This document shows positions 1-7,622 of a stretch of DNA of 64,000 nucleotides, in pieces. The translations under genes and the position numbers were made by a program. The stretch lies in assembly GCF_014489595.1 (NCBI RefSeq), contig NZ_CP060790.1:4278001-4342000 (forward strand), given 5' to 3'. Within the stretch, counting starts at the first letter, position 1, and each line of letters starts with the position of its first letter. This DNA comes from Paenacidovorax monticola. Its GTDB lineage: Bacteria > Pseudomonadota > Gammaproteobacteria > Burkholderiales > Burkholderiaceae_C. The notes beneath the pieces were generated by a model. That model was given only the letters and a program-made list of their open reading frames with translations. It ran no database searches and was not told where the DNA came from.

Positions 1-1
1 G

Positions 2-1072
2 GAGCGCCAGTGCTCCACCTCGGCCGAGATGCTGGGCGTGCCGCTGGACCGCGTGGTGCCCATTTCGGCGCAGAAGGGGCTGGTGGCCAAGATCGCCTGC
101 GACGACGTGCTGCTCGAATCCAGCCGCCTGCCCGTGCTGGAGGAAGCCCTGGCCCAGGGCATCATGGGCCAGCGCCAGGCCATCCTGCGGGCGGCCGTGG
201 CGTCCGGCGTGGCCAGCCTGCGCGCCGAGACAGGACGCGTGATCAACGTGCGCCGCCGTGACCTGGACGACCAGATGCTGGAGCTGCGCAGCCTGCGCGG
301 CAAGAACGCCTCGGTGATCGAGTCGATGCGCGGGCGCATCGAACTGGAGCAGCGCGAGTTCGAGGCCAGTGCCACCAAGATCCAGGCCGTGCGCGCGGTG
401 CACCTGAAGCTGCTGCGCGAGCTGTTCCAGCAACTGGGCGCGCGCTCCCTCAAGGCCGAGCTGGCGGACCTGGCCGAGGCGCTCCAGCAGCGCGGCCTCA
501 AGCTCGGGGCACGCAAGGTGTATGCGCAGACCTTCGAGCGGCTGCGTGGCATCGTGGACAAGGCGCAGTCCTCTGGCACCGAGATCCAGTCCATGCTGGA
601 CGGCACGTTCCGGCAGCTCAACGCCGAGTTCGGTTTTTCGCTGCAGGTGCCGTCGGCGCCGCGTCTGGAGGGGTTCCTGCACGACGTGACCCAGATCGAG
701 CAGAGCCATGTGCAGTACCTGGGCATGGGCAACGCCCTCAAGCTGGCCCAGCCCGAGTTCGCGCAGCGCCTGGTGCGTGCCCTGGCCATGCGGCTGCGCA
801 CGATCTTCGAATCGGTGGCCAACGACCTGGAGCTTTGGAGCAAGTCCGCTACGGCGCAGCTGGATGCCCAACTGCGCGAGCGCAAGCGCAGCTTTGCGCG
901 CCGCATCGAGGCCGTGGACCGCATACAGCATGCCGCCAGCGGGCTGGTGGAGCGGATCGGTGAGATCGAGGCGTCCGAGCAGGAGTTGCAGGCGCTGGAG
1001 CTTCGCCTGGAAGAGTTCACGCGGCAGCTGGTTGCCATGCCGGCCGCGGACGCTCACACCGTTACTGCGTGA
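2..1072 (+). CDS. Dynamin-family GTPase, C-terminal part (5' end outside window)
   Basis: The reading frame is open from the first bases and ends at TGA 1070-1072, so only the last 356 or so residues are visible. The segment starts just before a sequence ending PISAQKGL, which resembles the G5 (SAxK) motif of a GTPase, so the G domain lies mostly upstream. The rest is predicted helical and charged, with long heptad-like stretches (residues about 80-130 and 270-345), as in bacterial dynamin-like proteins that remodel membranes. The stop overlaps the mutY start (TGATG), which implies co-transcription and translational coupling. The family assignment is inferred from the G5 remnant and helical character; the decisive P-loop is not in view. 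Confidence 0.7.
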   Translation, partial: ERQCSTSAEMLGVPLDRVVPISAQKGLVAKIACDDVLLESSRLPVLEEALAQGIMGQRQAILRAAVASGVASLRAETGRVINVRRRDLDDQMLELRSLRGKNASVIESMRGRIELEQREFEASATKIQAVRAVHLKLLRELFQQLGARSLKAELADLAEALQQRGLKLGARKVYAQTFERLRGIVDKAQSSGTEIQSMLDGTFRQLNAEFGFSLQVPSAPRLEGFLHDVTQIEQSHVQYLGMGNALKLAQPEFAQRLVRALAMRLRTIFESVANDLELWSKSATAQLDAQLRERKRSFARRIEAVDRIQHAASGLVERIGEIEASEQELQALELRLEEFTRQLVAMPAADAHTVTA

Positions 1073-2121
1073 TGCCGGCGTCGGTGGATATCGCCACGCC
1101 CGTGGTGCGCTGGCAGGCCGACCACGGCCGCAACCATTTGCCGTGGCAGCAAACGCGCGACCCCTACCGCGTGTGGCTGTCCGAGATCATGCTGCAGCAG
1201 ACCCAGGTCACCACGGTACTGGACTACTACCCGCGCTTTCTGGCGCGGTTTCCCGATGTGGCGGCGCTGGCGGCAGCGCCTGTGGACGATGTGCTGGCCC
1301 TCTGGAGCGGCCTGGGTTATTACAGCCGGGCGCGCAACCTGCACCGCTGCGCCCAGCAGGTGATGTCCGTGCACGGCGGGGCGTTTCCGGACACGGCCGA
1401 GGTGCTGGCCACCTTGCCCGGCATCGGCCGGTCCACGGCGGGCGCCATTGCGGCCTTCTGCTTCTCGCAGCGGGTGCCAATCCTCGACGCCAATGTGCGG
1501 CGCGTGCTCACGCGCGTGCTGGGTTTTGGCGACGACCTCGCGGTGGCGCGCAACGAGCGCCTGCTGTGGGAGCGGGCCGAGGCCTTGCTGCCCAACACGC
1601 ACCTGGAGGAGGCCATGCCACGCTACACCCAGGGGCTGATGGACTTGGGTGCGGGGGTGTGCACGCCGCGCGGCCCGCGCTGTGGGGCCTGCCCGGTGGA
1701 GGCCTTGTGCCAGGCGCGCCGCGAGGGCGAACCCGAACGCTACCCGGTCAAGGCCCGCAAGCTGAGCCGCCGTGCCGAGTCCTGGTGGCTGCTGTTGCGC
1801 CGCGATGCGCAGGGTGCCATCTGGCTGCAGCGCCGACCGGCGTCGGGAATCTGGGCCGGGCTGTACTGCCCGCCGGTCTTCGCAGACCCGGAGGCCCTCG
1901 CCACGCAGGTGGCGGGCGTGGCCGATGTCCACCATCTCGAGCCCTTCACCCATGTGCTGACCCACCGCGACCTGCACCTGCACCCGGTGCTGGTGCCTGA
2001 TGCAGGTGGAGCGGGCGAGGCCGGAGATGGGGCGGGCTGGTTTGGCCCTGCCGAATGGCCCAGCCTGGGGTTGCCGGCGCCCGTGCGCAAGCTGCTAGAG
2101 GGGCTGGCCCGATCCGCCTAG
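1072..2121 (+). CDS. mutY: A/G-specific adenine glycosylase MutY
   Basis: A 349-residue base-excision repair enzyme that removes adenine mispaired with 8-oxoguanine. Visible signatures are the helix with the catalytic Glu at about residue 37 ([10 protein letters not shown]), the helix-hairpin-helix [12 protein letters not shown] near 110-125, the conserved Asp in LDANVRRV near 139, and a [4Fe-4S] loop with four Cys spaced C-x6-C-x2-C-x5-C around 197-213. The C-terminal part (about 230-345) matches the Nudix-like domain that reads 8-oxoG. The ATG at 1072 overlaps the preceding TGA; a GTG three bases earlier is possible. The stop TAG shares the palindrome CTAG (2118-2121) with the convergent rapZ stop. 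Confidence 0.95.
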   Translation: MPASVDIATPVVRWQADHGRNHLPWQQTRDPYRVWLSEIMLQQTQVTTVLDYYPRFLARFPDVAALAAAPVDDVLALWSGLGYYSRARNLHRCAQQVMSVHGGAFPDTAEVLATLPGIGRSTAGAIAAFCFSQRVPILDANVRRVLTRVLGFGDDLAVARNERLLWERAEALLPNTHLEEAMPRYTQGLMDLGAGVCTPRGPRCGACPVEALCQARREGEPERYPVKARKLSRRAESWWLLLRRDAQGAIWLQRRPASGIWAGLYCPPVFADPEALATQVAGVADVHHLEPFTHVLTHRDLHLHPVLVPDAGGAGEAGDGAGWFGPAEWPSLGLPAPVRKLLEGLARSA

Positions 2122-2981
2122 CGACCGTCCAGCTCGCGGTGCCGGCGCAGGGTGGTCCAACGTTGCCCGAAGGTTTCGCACAGCCGCTCCACCAGGTAGA
2201 CCGAGCGGTGCTGGCCGCCCGTGCAGCCCACGGCCACGGTCACATAGCTGCGATGGTTCTGGGCCAGCAGGTCCAGCCACTGGTCCAGGAATTGCGCGAT
2301 GTGCTGCTGCATGCGCAGCACGTCGGGCTGCTGGCGCAGGAATTCCGCCACGGGCGGGTCCTGGCCCGTGAGGTCGCGCAGCGACGGTTCATAGTGCGGG
2401 TTGGGCAGCATGCGCACATCGAAGACGTAGTCCGCATCCATGGGAATCCCGCGTTTGAAGGCGAAGGACTGGAAAACCAGGGTCAGCTGGCCCGAAGGGG
2501 TGGCGACGAGGCTCTTGATGTAGCTTTGCAGCTGGGACGCACGGATGGCGCTGGTATCGATCACATGGGCCTGTTCGCGCAGGCCGGCCAGCAGCTCGCG
2601 CTCCAGTTCAATGGTCTGCACCAGGGCGCGCCGCCCGGCGAGCAGGTCGTCCTTGGTCAGCGGGTGGCGCCGGCGGGTCTCCGAGAAGCGGCGTACCAGG
2701 GTGTCGGTGGTGGCATCGAGAAACAGCGACTGGACGGTCACGCCCTGGCTGCGCAGCTGTGCAAGCTGCTGGGGCAACTGGGGCAGGCCCGTGGCGCTGC
2801 GCACGTCCATGGCGATGGCCACGCGGTTGCCGTGGTGCTTGTGCTCCAGCGCCACGAAGGATGACAGCAGCTCGGGTGGCAGGTTGTCGACGCAGTAGTA
2901 GCCCGTGTCCTCCAGCGCATGCAGCGCCACGGATTTGCCTGAACCGGACATGCCGGTGAGGAGCACGATTTCCAGGGCCAT
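2118..2981 (-). CDS. rapZ: RNase adapter protein RapZ
   Basis: A 287-residue P-loop protein. In enterobacteria RapZ presents the sRNA GlmZ to RNase E and so controls glucosamine-6-phosphate synthase; in other bacteria its exact target is less certain. The Walker A motif GMSGSGKS is at residues 10-17, followed by YYCVDNLPP, and the C-terminal domain carries the conserved [16 protein letters not shown] signature. Length matches the family. It is the last gene of the nadK-recN-rapZ run: only three bases separate the recN stop from its ATG. In many proteobacteria rapZ sits near hpr/ptsN; here it sits with recN and mutY instead. Confidence 0.93.
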   Translation of the reverse strand: MALEIVLLTGMSGSGKSVALHALEDTGYYCVDNLPPELLSSFVALEHKHHGNRVAIAMDVRSATGLPQLPQQLAQLRSQGVTVQSLFLDATTDTLVRRFSETRRRHPLTKDDLLAGRRALVQTIELERELLAGLREQAHVIDTSAIRASQLQSYIKSLVATPSGQLTLVFQSFAFKRGIPMDADYVFDVRMLPNPHYEPSLRDLTGQDPPVAEFLRQQPDVLRMQQHIAQFLDQWLDLLAQNHRSYVTVAVGCTGGQHRSVYLVERLCETFGQRWTTLRRHRELDGR

Positions 2982-2984
2982 GGC

Positions 2985-4649
2985 TCAGTCCTTGGTCGCG
3001 GTTTCCAGCCCGCCCAGCATTTCGCGGGCGTGCGCCAGCGTGGTGTCCGACAGCCGCTCGCCGCCCAGCATGCGGGCCACTTCGGTGACGCGCGCGCTGT
3101 CCTGCACGGGGAGCACGGTGCTGGTGGTCCCCGCCTTGTCGCGGCGCTTGGAGACGACCAGGTGGTGGTCCGCGCAGGCCGCCACCTGGGGCAGGTGCGT
3201 CACGGCCAACACCTGGCGGTCACGGCCCAGTTGGCGCATCAGGCGGCCCACGGTTTCCGCAACCGCGCCGCCCACGCCGGAGTCCACTTCGTCGAAGATC
3301 AGCGTGGAGGCTTCCCCCAGCTGGCTGGTCGTGACCGCGATGGCCAGGGAGATGCGCGAGAGCTCTCCGCCCGATGCGACCTTGCCGATGGGGCGCGGGG
3401 TCATGCCGGGGTGCCCCGCGACGAGGAAGCCCACGGCATCCTGCCCATGGGGGCCTGGCTCCGCAGCGCGGTCGATGGACACCTGGAAGACGCCTCCCGC
3501 CATGCCGAGCCCCTGCATGGCCTCGGTGATGGCGCGGGAGAGCTGGGGCGCGGCCTTGGCACGGCGCCGCGAGAGGGCCTGGGCCTCGGTCTGGTAGGCC
3601 TGGGCGCAGGCCTGCTCGGCCGACTCCAGTTGGGCGAGGTCCGCGGCGGCGTCCAGCTGCCGCAGTTCCTGTTTCCAGCCTTCGAGCAGGCCGGGAAGGT
3701 CGGCGGGCGCGCGCTTGTAGCGCCGTGCCAGCGCCACCCATTGGGACATGCGGTTGTCGAGTTCAGCGAGCCGTTCCGGGTCCAGCTCCGTGCGGCGCAG
3801 ATAGGTGTGCAGCGAGTGGCGCGCGTCGTCCACCTGGGCGAGGCTGGACGCCAGCACGTCGGCGATGGCCTTGAACTCGGGTTCCAGATGTTCCTGGCTT
3901 GCCAACTGGTGCTGCGACCGCCCCAGATTGCCGTGCACGCCGGTCTCATCGTCCTCCAGCAGGGCGAGCGCATCCTGTGCGGCTTCCAGCAGGGCCTGTG
4001 CATGGGACAGCCGCGTGTGCTGCGTGTTCAGGTCGTCCCATTCGTTGGCGGCGGGCGCGAGTTTGTCGACCTCGCCGATCTGCCATTGCAGGCGCTCGCG
4101 CTCGCGCTGCAGCGAGTCCTGCAGTGCCCGCGCGCGATCCAGGGCCTGCTGTGCGGTGCGCCAGGCGGCCCAGCGCTGCCTGAGCGGGCCCGTGGCCACG
4201 CCGGCGTAGGCATCCAGCAAGCCTCGGACGGATTCGGGCCGGGTCAGGCTCTGCCATGCGTGCTGGCCATGGATGTCGAGCAACTGCTCTCCGAGGGTAC
4301 GCAACTGCGTGGCGGTGGCCGGCGTGCCGTTGATCCAGGCCCGGCTCTTGCCCTGGGTGTCCACCACGCGGCGCAGCAGCAAGGTGTCACCCTGCTCGAA
4401 GCCCGCCTCCTCCAGCCAGGGGGCCAGCGTGGCCTGGTGGTCGAATTCTGCGCAGATATCGGCCTGGCGGGCCCCTTCGCGCACCACGCCGGCATCGGCG
4501 CGGGAACCCAGCGCCAGCTGCAGGGCGTCGATGAGGATGGACTTGCCTGCGCCGGTCTCTCCCGTGAGGACCGTGAACCCCGCATGCAGGTCGATTTCAA
4601 GGGCCTGCACGATCACGAAATCGCGCAGCGCGATCCGCTTGAGCGCCAT
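2985..4649 (-). CDS. recN: DNA repair protein RecN
   Basis: A 554-residue SMC-like ATPase used in recombinational repair of double-strand breaks. Walker A (GETGAGKS) is at residues 30-37. The middle is coiled-coil rich, and the C-terminal part holds the ABC signature VASGGELSRISLAIA and Walker B LIFDEVDSGVGG. I chose ATG 4647-4649, giving the canonical N-terminus MALKRIALRDF; the frame is open further upstream but there overlaps nadK. The start lies two bases after the nadK stop, so the two genes are probably translationally coupled. Confidence 0.95.
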   Translation of the reverse strand: MALKRIALRDFVIVQALEIDLHAGFTVLTGETGAGKSILIDALQLALGSRADAGVVREGARQADICAEFDHQATLAPWLEEAGFEQGDTLLLRRVVDTQGKSRAWINGTPATATQLRTLGEQLLDIHGQHAWQSLTRPESVRGLLDAYAGVATGPLRQRWAAWRTAQQALDRARALQDSLQRERERLQWQIGEVDKLAPAANEWDDLNTQHTRLSHAQALLEAAQDALALLEDDETGVHGNLGRSQHQLASQEHLEPEFKAIADVLASSLAQVDDARHSLHTYLRRTELDPERLAELDNRMSQWVALARRYKRAPADLPGLLEGWKQELRQLDAAADLAQLESAEQACAQAYQTEAQALSRRRAKAAPQLSRAITEAMQGLGMAGGVFQVSIDRAAEPGPHGQDAVGFLVAGHPGMTPRPIGKVASGGELSRISLAIAVTTSQLGEASTLIFDEVDSGVGGAVAETVGRLMRQLGRDRQVLAVTHLPQVAACADHHLVVSKRRDKAGTTSTVLPVQDSARVTEVARMLGGERLSDTTLAHAREMLGGLETATKD

Positions 4650-4651
4650 GG

Positions 4652-5547
4652 TCAGGAGCCTCCTTCGTTCCAGCGCAGCTTCTTGCGCAGCGTGGCGAAG
4701 TAGTTCCAGCCCCGTGGGTGCAGGAAGCGCACGCAGTGCTCGGAGCGCCGCACCAGGATGCGGTCGCCATGCAGCAGCGAGGCCAGGGACTGCATGTCGA
4801 AGTTGGCGCTGATGTCGCGGCCGCCGACCACCTCGATGGCGATCTCGGCCATGTCGGACAGCACGATGGGCCGGTTGGACAGCGTGTGGGGCGCGATCGG
4901 CACCAGCACCCATCCGGGAATGGAGGGGTGCAGCATGGGGCCACCCGCCGACAGTGCGTAGGCGGTGGAGCCCGTGGGGGATGCCACGATGAGGCCGTCC
5001 GCGCGCTGGTTGGCCACGAAATGGCCATCCACCTCGACCCGCAGTTCCACCATGCCCGATGTCGCGCCACGGTTGACCACCACGTCGTTCATGGCCAGGG
5101 CTTCGAACACGCACTCTCCGTCGCGCATGACGCGCGCATGCATCAGAGGGCGGTGGTCTTCCTCGTACTCGCCCCGCAGCATGGGGTCAGGGTCGTTCGG
5201 TAGTCGTCCAGCGGAATGTCGGTGACGAAGCCCAGGCGGCCCTGGTTGATGCCGATCAGCGGCGTTCCGTACCGGGCAAGGCGCCGGCCGATGCCGAGCA
5301 TGGTGCCGTCGCCGCCCACCACCAGACCCAGATCGCATTGGGCGCCGATGGCCTCCACCTCCAGCACGGGGTAGGGGGCCAGCCCTGTGTTCGCTGCGGT
5401 CTCCGCTTCCAGCGAAACCTCGCAGCCCTGCCGCACCAGGAAATGCGCGATCTCCTCCATGGCTTTGCGCGAGGCGTTGGCCGTGGTTCCAGACACTGGC
5501 GCCTGGTATTTCCCTATCAGTGCAACATGGTGGAAGCTAGACGTCAT
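4652..5547 (-). pseudogene. nadK: NAD kinase NadK, split by a one-base frameshift
   Basis: NAD kinase makes NADP from NAD and ATP and is normally essential. The N-terminal part (from ATG 5545-5547) contains the GGDGTML motif and GINQGRLGF. The frame then breaks at 5183-5186, where the plus strand reads four G; one added base restores LTPML and joins to the C-terminal part, with [16 protein letters not shown] and the terminal [12 protein letters not shown]. Restored length is 298 residues, the usual size. Divergent from hrcA (28 bp apart) and first gene of nadK-recN-rapZ. Because loss should be lethal, I infer a base-calling error at the homopolymer rather than a true pseudogene. Confidence 0.88.
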
Positions 5548-5575
5548 CCTGAAATTACATCATTAAAATCATTGC

Positions 5576-6580
5576 ATGCTTGATGATCGTTCCAAGTTGT
5601 TGCTCAAAGCGCTTGTCGAACGCTACATAGCGGACGGCCAGCCCGTGGGGTCGCGCACGCTGTCGCGCGCTTCCGGCCTGGAACTGTCGCCGGCGACCAT
5701 TCGCAATGTGATGTCCGACCTGGAGGACCTGGGGCTTATCGCCAGCCCCCACACGTCCGCAGGGCGCATCCCCACGGCCAAGGGCTATCGGCTGTTCGTC
5801 GACACCATGCTCACGGTGCAGCGCAGCCAGCTGCTGCCCCCCGAGCTGGTGCCCGAGCAGCCGCAGAAGGTCATCGCGAATGCGGCCCACCTGCTGTCGA
5901 ACCTGTCGCAGTTCGTGGGCGTGGTCATGGCACCGCGGCGCACGTCGGTCTTCCGGCACATCGAGTTCCTGCGGCTGTCGGAGCGGCGGCTGCTGGTCAT
6001 CATCGTGTCGCCGGAAGGCGACGTGCAGAACCGCGTCATCTTCACCGACGTGGACTACTCGCCCACGCAACTGATCGAGGTCGCCAACTTCCTGAACGCG
6101 CACTACGCGGGGCTGGCCATGGAGCAGGTGCGCGAACGCCTCAAGTCCGAGGTGGAGCGGCTGCGTGGCGAGATCGCGGCCCTTATGCAAGCGGCGGTCA
6201 ACGTGGGCTCCGAAGCGCTGTCCCAGGCGCAGGATGAGGTGGTGATCTCGGGGGAACGCAACCTGCTGGCCGTGAGCGATTTTTCAGGCGACATGGGCAA
6301 CCTGCGCAGGGCGTTCGACCTGTTCGAGCAGAAGACCCAGATCCTGCGGTTGCTGGATATCTCCAGCCAGGCGGAGGGCGTGCGCATCTTCATCGGCGGC
6401 GAGAGCCAGGTGGTACCTTTCGAGGATCTTTCCGTGGTGAGCGCCCCTTATGAAGTGGACGGCCAGGTCGTGGGCACGCTGGGCGTCATCGGCCCCACGC
6501 GCATGCCGTACGACAAGATGATCCAGATCGTGGACATCACGTCCAAGCTGGTCACCAATGCCCTGAGCCATCGCCGTTGA
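5576..6580 (+). CDS. hrcA: Heat-inducible transcription repressor HrcA
   Basis: A 334-residue winged-helix repressor of groE/dnaK-type heat-shock genes that binds CIRCE elements. The N-terminal helix-turn-helix region (about 1-75) includes [14 protein letters not shown] and [15 protein letters not shown], both highly characteristic. The rest is a GAF-like dimerisation core ending near [19 protein letters not shown]. The ATG at 5576 gives the standard start; no strong Shine-Dalgarno is visible. It is divergent from nadK, and the AT-rich 28-bp gap must hold both promoters. I see no CIRCE site beside it, so no local autoregulation is evident. The tRNA gene follows 28 bp downstream. Confidence 0.95.
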   Translation: MLDDRSKLLLKALVERYIADGQPVGSRTLSRASGLELSPATIRNVMSDLEDLGLIASPHTSAGRIPTAKGYRLFVDTMLTVQRSQLLPPELVPEQPQKVIANAAHLLSNLSQFVGVVMAPRRTSVFRHIEFLRLSERRLLVIIVSPEGDVQNRVIFTDVDYSPTQLIEVANFLNAHYAGLAMEQVRERLKSEVERLRGEIAALMQAAVNVGSEALSQAQDEVVISGERNLLAVSDFSGDMGNLRRAFDLFEQKTQILRLLDISSQAEGVRIFIGGESQVVPFEDLSVVSAPYEVDGQVVGTLGVIGPTRMPYDKMIQIVDITSKLVTNALSHRR

Positions 6581-6608
6581 GCACATACAATAGAACGCTT
6601 TGCCGCAC

Positions 6609-6685
6609 GGGGCGTTAGCTCAGTTGGTTAGAGCAGAGGACTCATAATCCTTTGGTCATAGGTTCAAGTCCTATACGCCCTACCA
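6609..6685 (+). tRNA. tRNA with CAU anticodon (probably tRNA-Ile2; could be elongator Met)
   Basis: A 77-nt cloverleaf with encoded CCA. The acceptor GGGGCGT pairs with ACGCCCT (one G-U), the T arm is ATAGG-TTCAAGT-CCTAT, and the anticodon loop holds CAT. The anticodon stem-loop and the TTTGGTC variable region resemble the lysidine-modified Ile2 tRNA more than elongator Met, but sequence alone cannot settle it; a TilS substrate check would. A TACAAT -10 box lies at 6586-6591. A strong terminator follows at 6694. Confidence 0.9.
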
Positions 6686-6693
6686 ATGCAGGA

Positions 6694-6727
6694 AGCGGAT
6701 TGCGAGCGATCGCAGTCCGCTTTTTTC
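6694..6727 (+). terminator. Rho-independent terminator after tRNA (CAU)
   Basis: An 11-12 bp stem with one T-G mismatch and a GCGA tetraloop, followed directly by TTTTTTCTT. It starts nine bases past the tRNA CCA end, so it ends this transcript before the tRNA-Arg promoter. Confidence 0.88.
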
Positions 6728-6858
6728 TTGCGGGCCCGCGGAACTTCGCAAAAAAGAAGGCGAATTTCCGAAGAGGGTGCAAAACTGCATTACAATTATG
6801 GCTTCGCTTGATCTCTGCGGTGCATTGCAAAGCAAGACTCCAAAGAGGTAGCGTGAAT

Positions 6859-6888
6859 TTGAAGCAAGGCAAAAATTCATGCTATAAT
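6859..6888 (+). promoter_or_regulatory. Sigma-70 promoter of tRNA-Arg
   Basis: A -35 box TTGAAG (6859-6864), 18-bp spacer and perfect -10 TATAAT (6883-6888), placing the start about 10 nt downstream, near the tRNA 5' end at 6899. The surrounding AT content stands out from the GC-rich background. Confidence 0.75.
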
Positions 6889-6898
6889 TCAAAGCTTA

Positions 6899-6975
6899 GC
6901 GGCTGTAGCTCAGCTGGATAGAGTACTTGGCTACGAACCAAGGGGTCGTGGGTTCGATTCCTGCCAGCCGCACCA
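6899..6975 (+). tRNA. tRNA-Arg (ACG)
   Basis: A 77-nt cloverleaf with encoded CCA. The acceptor GCGGCTG pairs with CAGCCGC, the D arm is GCTCAGCTGGATAGAGT, the anticodon stem is TTGGC/ACCAA-like around ACG, and the T loop is TTCGATT. ACG reads CGN Arg codons after A34-to-inosine editing by TadA. It has its own promoter and terminator. Confidence 0.95.
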
Positions 6976-6982
6976 AACGGTA

Positions 6983-7014
6983 AGCCCTGGAACTGAAAGG
7001 TTCCAGGGCTTTTT
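6983..7014 (+). terminator. Rho-independent terminator after tRNA-Arg
   Basis: A perfect GC-rich stem AGCCCTGGAAC/GTTCCAGGGCT-type hairpin with a short loop, followed by a T run. It begins eight bases after the tRNA end and separates the tRNA from greB. Confidence 0.85.
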
Positions 7015-7043
7015 CGTTTGGGGTTTGCCGCGAGAATGTCGCC

Positions 7044-7613
7044 ATGAGCAAGGCTTTCACGAAAGAGACGGACGGTGATGACGGCGACGAGGTGGCGCTG
7101 CCCCCCATCCCTGCCGGCAGCAAGAACTACATCACGCCGCAGGGTTATGCCCGCCTGCGGGGCGAGTTGCTGGACCTGATCGACAACGAGCGCCCCAAGG
7201 TGGTGGAGGTGGTCCACTGGGCGGCCAGCAATGGGGATCGTTCGGAAAACGGCGACTACCTCTATGGCAAGAAGCGCCTGCGCGAAATCGACCGCCGCAT
7301 CCGCTTCCTGACCAAGCGCCTGGAGATCGCCGAGGTGGTCGATCCTGCGATCCATGAGGGGAGCGACCAGGTGTTCTTTGGCGCTACCGTGACCTACGCC
7401 GACGATGAGGGCGCCGAGCGCACGGTGACGATCATGGGCATCGATGAGGCCAACAGTGCGCAGGGGCAGGTCAGCTGGGTGTCTCCCGTGGCGCGTGCCC
7501 TGCTCAAGGCGCGCGAAGGGGACGAGGTGCAGTTGCCCACGCCTGGCGGCATGCGCACGCTCGAAATCGTGGCGGTGCGCTATCCATCGCCTGGCGGCGC
7601 CGAGGCGGCCTGA
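7044..7613 (+). CDS. greB: Transcription elongation factor GreB
   Basis: A 189-residue Gre factor that rescues backtracked RNA polymerase by stimulating cleavage of the transcript 3' end in the secondary channel. The N-terminal coiled coil (about 30-105) contains YITPQGYARLRGEL and, at its tip, ASNGDRSENGDYLYGKKRLR with the acidic residues that place the catalytic metal. The C-terminal FKBP-like domain ends with SPVARALLKAREGDEV. The acidic leader of about 25 residues before the conserved start is longer than in E. coli GreB. GreB rather than GreA is chosen from the YGKKRLREIDRRIRFL sequence. It is convergent with spoT (9 bp gap). Confidence 0.93.
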   Translation: MSKAFTKETDGDDGDEVALPPIPAGSKNYITPQGYARLRGELLDLIDNERPKVVEVVHWAASNGDRSENGDYLYGKKRLREIDRRIRFLTKRLEIAEVVDPAIHEGSDQVFFGATVTYADDEGAERTVTIMGIDEANSAQGQVSWVSPVARALLKAREGDEVQLPTPGGMRTLEIVAVRYPSPGGAEAA

Positions 7614-7622
7614 CGCAGGCGG

